Source of the DNA: Anadara kagoshimensis
Taxonomy: Eukaryota > Mollusca > Bivalvia > Arcoida > Arcidae
NCBI GenBank assembly: GCA_021292105.1
Contig: CM037865.1
Span: 69,678,356-69,742,355, forward strand
Reading direction: 5' to 3'
Length of the DNA: 64,000 bases
Shown: in pieces, positions 13,173-24,200 of the stretch
Numbering within the stretch: the first letter of the stretch is position 1
Layout: every line of letters begins with the position of its first letter
Position numbers and translations under genes: made by a program
Notes under the pieces: model-generated
Database searches by the model: none
Told to the model about the DNA's origin: nothing
The model's input: only the letters and a program-made list of their open reading frames with translations

Positions 13173-14800
13173 AAGATAAAAAAAATATATGGTACCAGTA
13201 AATAAATATATTGCAGATAATTTCAGTAGTGTATGTTATAGAACTAATTATTTCAAAATCCCTGTTATTATTTGTGTTTTAGAAAAAAACAAAACTTGTA
13301 GATTATAGTCTGTTTCAGTATTGTCTATTCTGTCTACAGTTATTAAGCCACTTATCTGATGTCCAGTTTGATGTCCAGCTGATTGACATGTGTTGTCCCT
13401 AACAACTCTGATATAATTATCTTAGTAGGACAAACTGCTGTTTTATTTGTTATAAAGTGTGTCCAGTCATCAGTTAAGTCATAAAATTAGTCTGACCAGT
13501 CCAGGGGAATTCCTCTAATAATATTGGTCACTATTTTGTCTTCATAAAACTGACAATGATCTTATTTTGTCTTTGGGAATTCCAATAATAACAATAACAT
13601 TGGTCACTGTGTTGTCTCAGTGACACATACTTATAATATTCATAAACAGCAAATCTATCTCATTCTGTTCTGTGGAGATTTCAGTAAACATGATATCATA
13701 ATGTACAAACTAAGAAACAAAGTTTTAAATGAGGATATTTTGTAATTTTACAGTTTCTAAGATGTCAGAATTCAAGTCCATCACATTTTCTTAAAATCTT
13801 TAACTCTGAGGAAAAATGGACATCAATTAAAAAGATAAGAAATCAAGTTTGAATATTAATTATAGGACATATCAATAATTTAAACTTTCTTCATGTTTTC
13901 CTACTTTAGAATCAGTTTCTTTGGTCTAAATCAGATTTGTACACAACTGTAGGACTGGGAAGAAGATTAAAACCCAAACTAGAATTGTTTCTATTGTTAA
14001 CTTCTTAATAGGAATATGATTTCTTTTTTCAAGAGGCGATGCAGAAATCGACAAATTTCAGAGGAATACTATGTGGAGTTGAATGGACTAAGTAACAGAA
14101 TTTTACATCCCAATCAAGATTCTTGAGATTGCAGTACCATATGATACCATTAATGAAGAACTGTAATTTCCTTGACATTGTTTGACATTTTTTGCCTTAT
14201 TTCAGGTATTTAGGAAGTGGAAAAGATAGGGTTTTTCCCCACAAATATTTAGAGATATGGCACAGTCCATGCACTGTTGAACAGTTTGTTTTTATAAGGT
14301 GTCTGTCTGTTATTATATTGCACTTTGCTTTTTCAAATATTTCCGTTATAATACAAACGAGTCTCTGATGTATGTGTAGTATGTAATTATAGACATATAA
14401 ATGCCATGGTTACGGTTTTATATTTTAAATCGCTGACATATTTATAACATGACACTAAATGATTACCACATATATACTTTAAGTCCACTATAACATAGTA
14501 ACATTGATTATAATTACACATGAAATTAATGGTCTCTTTAGTTTTTTCTTTGCTTGGCCATTTTATCAGATATGCTATGGTAATAATGGTTACCACTGTC
14601 GTTACTTAGTTGATGGGGTGCTTGCTTAAAATAGAGATTGATGACCAGATGAGCATCAGGGAACCACTTTGTTCAAAAGGGACAACTAACAAGTGTCTTT
14701 TATGTTCCACATTAAGGATGACCAGTTTAAGAAAATGGCTGAAAATTGCTGATACAAAGTAACACAATCATCAAGTCAGTAAAGGTTGAACAGCCAAATA
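13173..14800. other. No named gene; one exon-like piece
   Basis: At 14207-14299 a TTATTTCAG acceptor is followed by an open run containing YLGSGKDRVFPHKYLEIWH, up to ATAAG|GTGTCT. It is too short to be sure, and no family is recognised. A SINE tail scrap lies at 14096-14130. Confidence 0.45.
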
Positions 14801-14818
14801 GACATGATAAAACAACTG

Positions 14819-15255
14819 ACCAGGTGAGCATTAGAGGGTTGGCCACCTTGCTTATTAAGAAGTATATGTACCAAACCTTATATGATTAACATTGTTACTG
14901 TTTTTAATGTTGACCAGGTGAATATTGAAGAACCACCTGACTTTTATGATTCACAATTTGTTGTTGTTGACCTTGTATTTAGTTAGACTGTTGACCTTTA
15001 TGAATTGGCTCTTTTGTGTGAGATATTTACACAGTTGACCAGGTGAGCCTTACAGGACCATCTTACTGACGCTGCTGTTGACCTTGTATATAGTTAGACT
15101 GTTGACCTTTATGAATTTGCTGTCTGAGTCAGATATTTACACAGGTGACCAGGTGAGCATTACAGGACCTACTGACTTATATGATTCACATTGTTACAGC
15201 TGTTGTTGACCTTGTTTAGTTAGACTGTTGACCTTTATGAATCAACTCTTTTGTG
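14819..15255 (+). repeat. Tandem units with GACCAGGTGAGC, period ~93-125 bp
   Basis: GACCAGGTGA recurs near 14817, 14912, 15037 and 15147. Two or three units also share TTAGACTGTTGACCTTTATG and AGATATTTACACAG. The CAGGTGAGCATTACAGG phrase is the 3' end of the element at 9861-11280, so this is an amplified end fragment. Confidence 0.75.
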
Positions 15256-15556
15256 CGATATATTTACATATATCTACATCTACTTTCTGTCAGTCATTCT
15301 GAGTGAATCCACTGCTGTTCTGGCTTGTCATGTTGCCAAGAGAACAAGTCTGTTATATACAAATATTCATTGAAGTTTGTTAACTTACAAAACTTCTCTT
15401 ATGTCTGGAAACTGGAATTTATTGTGGCAAGATTTTTTTTGTTTTTTTTTTTTGTTCACCACCTTATTCTTCCAGTCATGGCCAGTTTAGGTTAATCACC
15501 CCTGTAACTGTCAAGATCTAACCAAGTATTGTGGTAAATTGTTCATTCACATTTAG

Positions 15557-15795
15557 TGACCTTGATAGCCCAGTGGCCTAAAGTTTATGCTAATTGATCG
15601 CAGTATCTCTTACCACCTAGGTTTTGATTCCCACTTGTGCAGATCTTAGTGTATGAAAGTTTGTCAGCTTGCTAGCCAAAGATCTGTGGTTTTTTTCTGG
15701 GTACTCTGGTTTCCTCCACCATCCCACCATTGACTTCTTGATATAAGTGAAAGAATCTTGGCTGGGGCATAAAAAACAATACTTGACTTAATTCC
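15557..15795 (+). mobile_element. SINE, type A, near full length
   Basis: The head is GATAGCCCAGTGGCCTAAAG, the body GGGTACTCTGGTTTCCTCCA and the tail TGATATAAGTGAAAGAATCT, followed by GGGGCATAAAAAACAATAC. Confidence 0.8.
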
Positions 15796-16554
15796 TTCAC
15801 ATGTAGCTCTCTTATGGGACAATAAGGAAGCCACCATCCTTAACATGTGCTTATGTCAACATGGTTAACATGAAAGATGTCCATCAAAAATGTTGAAAAA
15901 ACTTATGTTCAACTTCATGGGTGGCTATTGACATCGATATATGCACAATGTAATTGAATATTATATGATTCATTATTATATGATCTTGATCATATCAATC
16001 TTTAAAAATGGGAGAAGTACCATCTTCCAGTATTATAGATGAAAACACATTATTGTCTGATAATATATCTGATAGTTCCTGCTTACTAGTTGTCTTTGTA
16101 CTTTATGACATGCTTTATAAAACATGTTATCTCTGATCATGTATCGAGAATGAGATTGAACAGCTGATTTATCAACATCTGTGACAATTCCTACTAGATT
16201 TAATATTTCTGTCACCTTGCCAATACATATACTGTTTCGGTGCATTTTAAGAAGACTGCAGGTAGTTGGATTGATAATTTGCATGTATAAACTCAGGTGA
16301 CCTTACCTACAGAACACCTGAATAATGCAGACTTCTATGTAGTAATAAGTACATGTATATAAACAGAGATGACTTGTTTTCTGATTTGGCCCTATACTGT
16401 TTTACGTCACTTCAGCAATTTTCCAACAATACAGGATTAACCCAGATACAAAGTTTATGTCTTGTATGAGTTTGTGTTTCAGGATCTACACTTAATTTTT
16501 TACTAGTGCACATTTAGTGTTGTTACACTCTAGACAGTCACTAAGACATCACTG

Positions 16555-16960
16555 CAGTGATAATTTATGCTCCTTCTCCCTTTAATCAGAGAACAAATGG
16601 ACATAGTACCACCCTTAGGAGAGCCATTATAATATTTTTTCTGCATTGATAATTTATGTCCCCTCCCTAGCTTTTAGTCAGTGAACAGATGGACATATTA
16701 CTTCCCAAAGGAGAGTCATTTCAATACTTTACTGCTTTGATAATTTATGTCCCCTCCCTTCCAGTGAACAAATACACCTAGAACCATCCTTAGGAGAGTC
16801 ATTATAACAAGACTTTACTGCATTTATAATTTATGGCCCCTCCCTTCAATGAAAAGGTGCACATAATACCCCCTTAGGAGAGTCATTATGATATAACAAG
16901 ACTACATTGCATTGATGATTCATGTCCCCTCCCTTTTAGTGAACAAATACATGCAAGTTT
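16555..16960. repeat. Five diverged ~88-bp tandem units
   Basis: GATAATTTATG followed by CCCCTCCCTT recurs near 16558, 16648, 16739, 16825 and 16912. CTTAGGAGAGTCATTAT is found in most units. It has no coding potential. Confidence 0.85.
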
Positions 16961-17699
16961 TTAGTAAAACTTACAATGGGGGTTTCCCCTTAGACTTTTT
17001 TACATGTTAGACAGTAGTTAGTATAACAGGAGTGTTATCCTTTTTATCAATATTTACACCTTAATGAGGTCACATGCCTTAAGATTTCAATTTACCTTGA
17101 CAAGTTTAACTTTTAAAAACAAAATTTACAAATTTTTTAATTTAGAAAATCTTATGTTTTAAATTGATCTTTTCATTTTTCCCCAGGGTAATTAACATAG
17201 ATTTGATGACCCTTGACCCTTAATTCCCTAAATTAGACAACCCTTTGCCTTTATTGGTAATTAATTACAAGGGTCAGATACACAGCTCATACTTGTTGCA
17301 CTGTATATTCAATACACACCTTATCATATCACAAACTTGATTCATTTTTCTGTTTAATTTTAAATCTTTAACTGGTAAATTGTATACAAGAACTATTTAA
17401 TGTATTTATGTTTGCTTCATTCACAAATAATCTAGGTTAATACTATTACTTTTTGTACTGTTGTTTACTGATAAAACAGGTACTAAAATACTATTAATTC
17501 AGTACTGTCTGGCATAAATTAAAGGATTCTTCTGTTGATGTGTGATTTATGTACCCAAACACTATATACATTGTAGTGTTAAGACTTTATTGAAATATTT
17601 AGTGCTAAAAAGATATAATTAACTTTCTTGATGTTATTGTGGACCTTGGTCTCTATTTATAAAGACCAATATTAACTGGTCATTCAATCAGATATAGGA

Positions 17700-19250
17700 T
17701 ATAAAATGTCTTGCTCACAAACGGAGACCAAATATCTTATGACTTGCAAACAGATGACCACCTGACTTCACAAAAAGAGCACCTGACTCATTAAACACCT
17801 CCAAATTTACAAACTGGTGAGAAATTATTCAAATCCCATCTTGGTTAATAAGCAGAAAAACAGAGTACAAAACATGCAAGCACCTCTAGACTTTCAAACA
17901 GATAAGAAACGTCATATGGTGAACAAGCAGAAAAGAGATCACCTACTGACTCAAAACGGATAAGCAAATGCCATACAACGGACCAAAAAATACTCCTGGT
18001 TCACAACAGAGCGCTTCTTCGCTCACATCAATAGAGCAAGTATTGGCTCACATACAGAACAAACACCCCGCCTAAAACAGCAAAGCAGACTCTTGACTAA
18101 CATTACATGTATAGAAGTAAACATCTGCTTATGGAGTAAGAACCTCTTGGCTAACAACGGGAAAGCAAGCATCCACTCACATACAGGCCAGAAATACCTC
18201 TTGTCTTGCAGCACAGGGGTACGTACCTGCTCACATACCGATGAGTAACTAAATATGGGTTCACAACAGAGAAAGGGAGGAAATTGTTTGCTCTCATACA
18301 GACGAGTGAAACCCTCTCATTTCACAACAAAGCTCACATACAGATTGACAATCATTTGTATAAGTACTAGAGAAGTGAGAAGAACAGTAACTGTCTCTCG
18401 CAAACAGAAGACATAGCTTAGCTCACAACAGAGGGGGATCGGATCACCTGTTCACATACGGATGAGCAAACGCCTTTAGGTCACATAAGAGGAGCAAGCA
18501 CCTGGTCACGTGTACATGAACAAACGCGTATTAGCTCACAGCAGATGAGCAAGCACCTGCTCACATACATACGAACAGTGACACTTCTTACTTCACAGCA
18601 GAGAGATCATCTGCTCACATACATACGAACAGACACCTCTTAGCTCACAGCAAAGGAGCAAGCACCTGCCAATATCTATACGAACAAACACCTCGTGATT
18701 CACTGCAGAAGAACAATCACCTGCTCACATAAACACGAGCAAACACCTCTTAGCTCAAAGCAAAGGAGTAAGCACTTGTTCTGAGCAGCTCACATACAGA
18801 TGAGCAAACTTCTCTTAGCTCGCAGCAGAGGAGCAAGCACTTGGTCACGTGTACATGAACAAACTTCTCTTAGCTCGCAGCAGAGAAGCAAACACCTGCT
18901 CACATACATACGAACAAACACTCCTATCTCACAGCAGAGGAACAAGCACCTGCTCACATACAGATGAGCAAACACCTCTTAGATCACATTAGAGGAACAA
19001 GCACATAAGTGTATGTACAACCGTCTTTAAGCTCACAGCGGAGTAGCAAGAACCTGCCCACATACATACGAACAAACGTCTCTTGGCCTACAGAAGTGGA
19101 GCAAGAACCTGCTCATTTACATACGAACAAACACTTCTTAGCTCACAGAAGAGGACCAAACACATGTTCATATAATGCAATCAAACACCTCTTTGTAGCT
19201 CTCAGCAGAGGGGCAAGCACCTGCTCACATACAGATGGGCAAAAATAAGC
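17700..19250. repeat. Degenerate ~57-bp satellite
   Basis: The units are built from AGCTCACAGCAGAGGAGCAA, GCACCTGCTCACATACA and ATACGAACAAACACCTCTT, with period about 54-60. They are clearest from 18.4 to 19.25 kb and fade to the left. Short open runs on both strands follow the repeat and are not genes. Confidence 0.85.
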
Positions 19251-20065
19251 AGTCACCTCCAGCTTTGTTTACAGAAACTTGATTTCAAGCTATTGTCTCA
19301 CATATAGAAGACTTAGTGAGAGTAGTTTATGTTTGTCAACTATGGGTCTAATTAGAAATAAAACAAACAAGTAAACAAGACTGGTGATTTATTGTTATAT
19401 ACAGTAAGTACATGTAACAAATGACTTCCTCCACTATTACACTACTACATATATACATATTGTACCTTATCATATAAATTATCTTTATACTTTTTATATA
19501 TTTTGGTATGTTTATTCCTCATATTTGTCAAATGAATCACCTACAACATTTCAGGTCGTAGGTTCGAACACCTATACACGTCTGTAAGCGTACAACGACT
19601 TCGTTATGGATTATGAACGTGGCACTTCAAATTTGACGGTAGTCGGAAAGGATTTTTATTTGTAACCCCCTCCCCATCCCACTATAATTTTATTTTTGAC
19701 TGTCGAAAAAAAACTTAAACATGGCGAAATTTTTCAAATAATGGGTTAGTATAGCATTTATTATCCTACCGTTTATCATTGCATTAGTCTATTCGTCACC
19801 ACTTCGAGATTAATGGTGATGTCTCGATATAAATATTGACTTGTTTTTTCTTAATTTCATATTTAGAATTTAACATAAAATCCAATCAATAAATATTTCG
19901 TTGGTAAATCTATGCTTCTCGAGTTGCCGAAGAATGTAGACTAATAGTGTCTGTCTAAAACTGGTGATTTTTAGGATCGATGTTCACTATAGGTTTTGTC
20001 CGGGAATAGCTCGACTTCAATCCCCCATTACCGCCTACATGGACATGGTTCGGCTATTTACTTTT

Positions 20066-20197
20066 GGACTTTAAATTTCATGTCCCTATCCCTGTGCCTG
20101 GACTTTGAATTTCATGTCCCTATCCCTGTCCCTGGACTTTGAATTTCATGTCCTTATCCCTGTCCCTGGACTTTGAATTTCATGTCCCTATCCCTGT
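20066..20197. repeat. 34-bp tandem repeat, about four copies
   Basis: GGACTTTGAATTTCATGTCC followed by CTATCCCTGTCCCT starts at 20066, 20100, 20134 and 20168 with few changes. It lies ~0.9 kb upstream of the CLIC start. Confidence 0.93.
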
Positions 20198-20475
20198 TGT
20201 TTCCTAATTCTCATCTGTCCATATGCCTTTCTCTGAACATTGTATTCTTCATTCTCAAGTCCCTGGGGGCGTATTCCCTTTGTTAATTTCTCCATTATTC
20301 CATTTTTCTTCTCCGAATTTGTCTAGGTCTTTTCAGTTCCATTTCTATCCACACAAAAACAACTATATGTGTTGCGCGCAATTTTAAGTACAAATGAAGT
20401 ACATCATGAGTACGAAAAGTGCTGTTTATATTTTCAATTTAGAAATGTCAACCACAGCCGCTCTACAAACTTTCT

Positions 20476-20780
20476 TCAGTTTATATAGTGCATATATGTC
20501 GGTCCGGGCCGATTCAATAATGACTTTATTATTACTGGACATAGCCTAAATGTCTCTTTCAAAATATTTCGCAATTTATGAAATCCCGGTAAAAATGGAG
20601 TTCGCCAGTGTACCATGTGATCCCTTAACATTTCTATGGAGCAATACTTTTTATAGGAGATGAATCGCTTCCCGTTGAACGGTTCACGTTTTCCCGTACA
20701 AATGACGTTTATCTGGGAAATTTCGACGTAAACATTTTCCAAAACGTTCCACACAAACGCGAAGGGGTATTGATTACGTG
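20476..20780 (-). mobile_element. Unnamed dispersed element, coding-like on minus
   Basis: A minus-strand open run of 92 codons (MWNVLENVYVEISQ..., 20754-20476) falls in sequence that recurs, diverged and broken, at about 23380-23600 in CLIC intron 2. Shared landmarks are CATTTTCCAAAACGTT with CACACAAACGCGAAGGGGTA, and CCCTTAACATTT. Recurrence suggests a transposon fragment. No known protein was recognised. Confidence 0.5.
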
Positions 20781-20984
20781 TTACACTGGCAAACTCTATT
20801 ATCCGCTCAGGGGCGGATCCAGGATTTTTTGAAAGGGTGGGGGTTGATAGCTCTCTCTTTTTTTAAACTTTTCAAAGGGGGTGTTGCAACCCCCGCAACC
20901 TCCTCCCCTCTTTAATCCGCCACTGTCGCTAGTGTAAAAATTTCGGCTTTTACAACTTTTGTATTTTGCCGCGCTTTGCAGTTA

Positions 20985-21135
20985 GCCGGAAAATGAGTCA
21001 TGTGATTAGTAAGGTAATATTCGAATACGCATGCTCAGACGGCCATTATTTCTCTCTGGGCGAGGTCTAGAGTGCGTCATTGAATAAAACTAATTTTTGA
21101 AGGATATCTGTCGCTTTTGAACACATTTCTTCAAA
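20985..21135 (+). promoter_or_regulatory. Clic: Probable CLIC core promoter and 5' UTR
   Basis: The stretch before the CLIC start is less AT-rich than its surroundings. It holds an AP-1-type TGAGTCA at 20994-21000, a partial NRF1-like TACGCATGCTCA at 21026-21037 and GGCCATTATT at 21041-21050, which resembles a YY1 or initiator element. There is no good TATA box. The transcription start is inferred to lie around 21040-21070. Confidence 0.4.
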
Positions 21136-21231
21136 ATGAGCGACGATAAACCTTTTTACGAGCCCAGTGAACAACAAGAAGAGAATTCATCCGAGGACAA
21201 TAAAAAACCATGCTTTGAGTTGTATATTAAG
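21136..21231 (+). CDS. Clic: CLIC coding exon 1
   Basis: The exon is 96 nt, 32 codons, from MSDDKPFYEPSE to CFELYIK, and ends at the strong donor AAG|GTAAGC. The acidic N-terminus is variable in the family, but the last residues before the junction (ELYIK) match the strand that leads into ASTIDG. The ATG is in the context TCAAAATGAG. The preceding 130 bases look like a 5' UTR and promoter and offer no better start. Confidence 0.9.
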
Positions 21232-24200
21232 GTAAGCGGTACAGTTTCTTATTTTGCATATCGGCTATCAAAATGGGCGGGTACAAGACAGTTGCAGTTT
21301 TAGTGCAACGTGAATAAGGTTTTCAGTGTCGAATAATTAAGTTGTACCGTAACTTACTTTTAATTAAACTTATGTCATTATTTCAAACGTGTTTATCAGG
21401 ATAAACTTCAAACTGGCTGTCGATGGTGACCTGATGAAATCTGGACCAAGAACGCACCTTAAAATATTTTGTCCCATGCTTGTTGAATGTAAACGTGTGT
21501 AATACCACGTCTTTAAAATAAATAGTCTGTAGATTTTGATTTATAAATCATTGACAAAATCGATAAGATTTTTAGGTTGAAATTCGGTTAAATAAAAATA
21601 TATTTTTTGTTTCATGGCAGACAAAATTAGGTTAATCGTGTCATAATAACAAGTGTGTGAATGTGATCAAATAAAGATGGATTATCAGAGCTACTGTTTG
21701 TGACAGTGAATAATGATTAATTTCTAAAGAAAATTTTACAAACTTGAATAATGTCGTAATTGAAATTATTAACAAATCCACAATTGTCATTGAAATATTT
21801 TTGCAGTAAGTAAAATGTTGCCACAATGGGGATTTTACATGTCAACATATTTAAGATTTTTCAGCATGTATTTAGCCCCCTCCCCCTAGCTGCTTGCCTG
21901 CTATGTTTTGCTGTGTAGATATATTATACTGGTTATCGTTGATAATTTCCCTTTATGACCTTGCTTATGTTTCAAATATGAATAAAACTTTTACATAAAT
22001 ATTTAAGTTACAAGAACTGCAGGTTAGTTGATCACCATGCTGATATTTATTTGTTGAGAGAGTAGAATATGCCGTGTCAGACTTTCCGCATCTTGGTATA
22101 GCAGGAATAAAGGTTAACTATTTTCAGTTAGGGGCCCAGTTCACTTCAGAAAAGCAGTTGTAGCGGTAATAAATAGCCTAATTGTGTAAAAATTTAGGGG
22201 CCCAGGCTTACTTTTAGCCATGGGCTACTGGTCCCTTGCTAATCTTCATCCCTAGTATAGGGGTAGGTTCTGTCCCACTACCCCCTTAACATCAATAAAA
22301 AGGGTCGTTGCTAATTGGGTCAAGGTTCATGTAAATGAAAAATATTGAAAGGTTATTGAAATTTATTGGAGAAAATTTACATCATTCACTGTCACAAACA
22401 GTAACTGATAGCAGTTGTCCTTTGTGAGGCTTTAGTTACTGGATCACTAGGTGACTTAATAAAAAATACAAATGTTTAACAGGTAACCTACTCTCTTGAA
22501 CTGTACAGATGTGTCTTAAGCTAATTTTTTGTCACTAGTAATAAGCCTTTTACAGCTCTAGTATGGACTGGAGTTGAAAATCATCTTGGAATATTCCAGA
22601 GTGAGGTTTGAATCCACAACCCTTAACTTTGAAAGCCAGTGACAGTTCCACTAATTCATGTTCACCCATATAAGTACATGTACTGTTTTATTCATGTCAC
22701 AGAAATCTTAAGATTGTCTAATAGTTTTAAAGCCTTAAGGTTGATCAATTGCTGTTCTGCAAACTTGGTTTGACAACTGTTGATTATATGTATATTTGGA
22801 AAAAATTATGTACAAACAATGCTAATTAAATGGGAAGTAACTGTTACATGAATTTTATCAATTTCAGGCTTCAACGATTGATGGTGAAGCAAAGGGATCA
22901 TGTCCAATATGTCATCAGTGGTTCATGATTGCTTATCTCCTCGCAGAAAGAAAAGACGCAAGTTTCCGTGTGTATACAGTGCAGGCCAGTATGCCACCAA
23001 AGTCATTTACAGAGAAAACAAGAAGTAAAATCTTCCCAGTAGTGATTGGTTTAAGTGGTCAAGACAATAATAAAATGAACATATCCGATTTGGTTTGCGA
23101 TTCTTATGACGAAGTGGAAAATTCTTCGAATCAATAAATATGACATGCCCAAAATTAAAGAGACAACACAGGGATAATCTGCTTGCACTCAAAGTCTTTG
23201 AAGATTTGTATAAGGTAAAAAACTACTCATTGGTTATTGCATGGTTTGCTCTTGTCTCCATTGTTCATAAATTTTCTTTGAACCTTGAGTTTCAGATTCA
23301 GATAGACATGTCTTCACTCCTTCAGTCAAAACTCTATATTTTGTCCCTGGACAAAAGTCTTGAGAGCTATTGCTGTCTTCCTTATGTGAATCATATGTAT
23401 AGCATTAATGGAGGCCCCAGTGGGATTTGTCGCTGTACCACCTGATACCCCTAACATTTATGCGGAACTCTTATTTCCAATGTATATAGGATTGCATGAG
23501 ATGACATTTTCCCATAAAAAAGACTTTTTTCCCAGGAATTTTTTATGGTAATGTTTTCCAAAACATTTTGCACAAATGTTTAGAGGTATTGTATCCCATT
23601 ATTCTAAACATCTCTACTATTGTAATTATGTTACATGGACTGTTAACAGTGAACATAACACCTTTTGTAGCCTTTTCATTATATACCAGAAACATGTACT
23701 TTGAACCCATTATTGATCTAGACATACAGTACATATAACCAAGCAGCATCTGTTATGGACATAAAACATGACCAGAAATCATGTGAATAAAATGTCAAAT
23801 CATGTGCTAGTCTAATTCAGACAATACAGATTGAACTTTTTATGTTTATTTTGATTAATGGCTTAGGTTTGAATTCAGTTTGGGACATGGTCCTTCAGAA
23901 GAGACCTTATAAACAGATGCCTAATGTCACAACAGGCGTGGCATGTTAAAGAACCTCCCTGCACATTGCCCTAAGAACACTTCAAAGGTAAAAAATTCTG
24001 CCAATTCACCTATAGATGGTGACGTCTTGATATCTGGAAAAATTCTTGACTGGGGCGTAAATCCACATGCAACCAACCAATCAATCACTCAATCAATCAA
24101 TCAGTCAATCCATTTGGGACAGATCCTAGTGAGATAACTTTGTCTTTTGTTTGCCGAAGGTTGGTTGTTTTCTATGGGTATTTTGGTTTCTTCCACCATC

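Noticed and set aside
19009-19248. Plus-strand 79-codon open run
   Set aside because: It lies wholly in the ~57-bp degenerate satellite and follows its period.
23111-23137. Programmed -1 frameshifting in CLIC
   Set aside because: The site GAAAATTCTTCG has no canonical X XXY YYZ slippery heptamer, no obvious following stem-loop was seen, and CLIC genes are not known to frameshift. A missing base is simpler.
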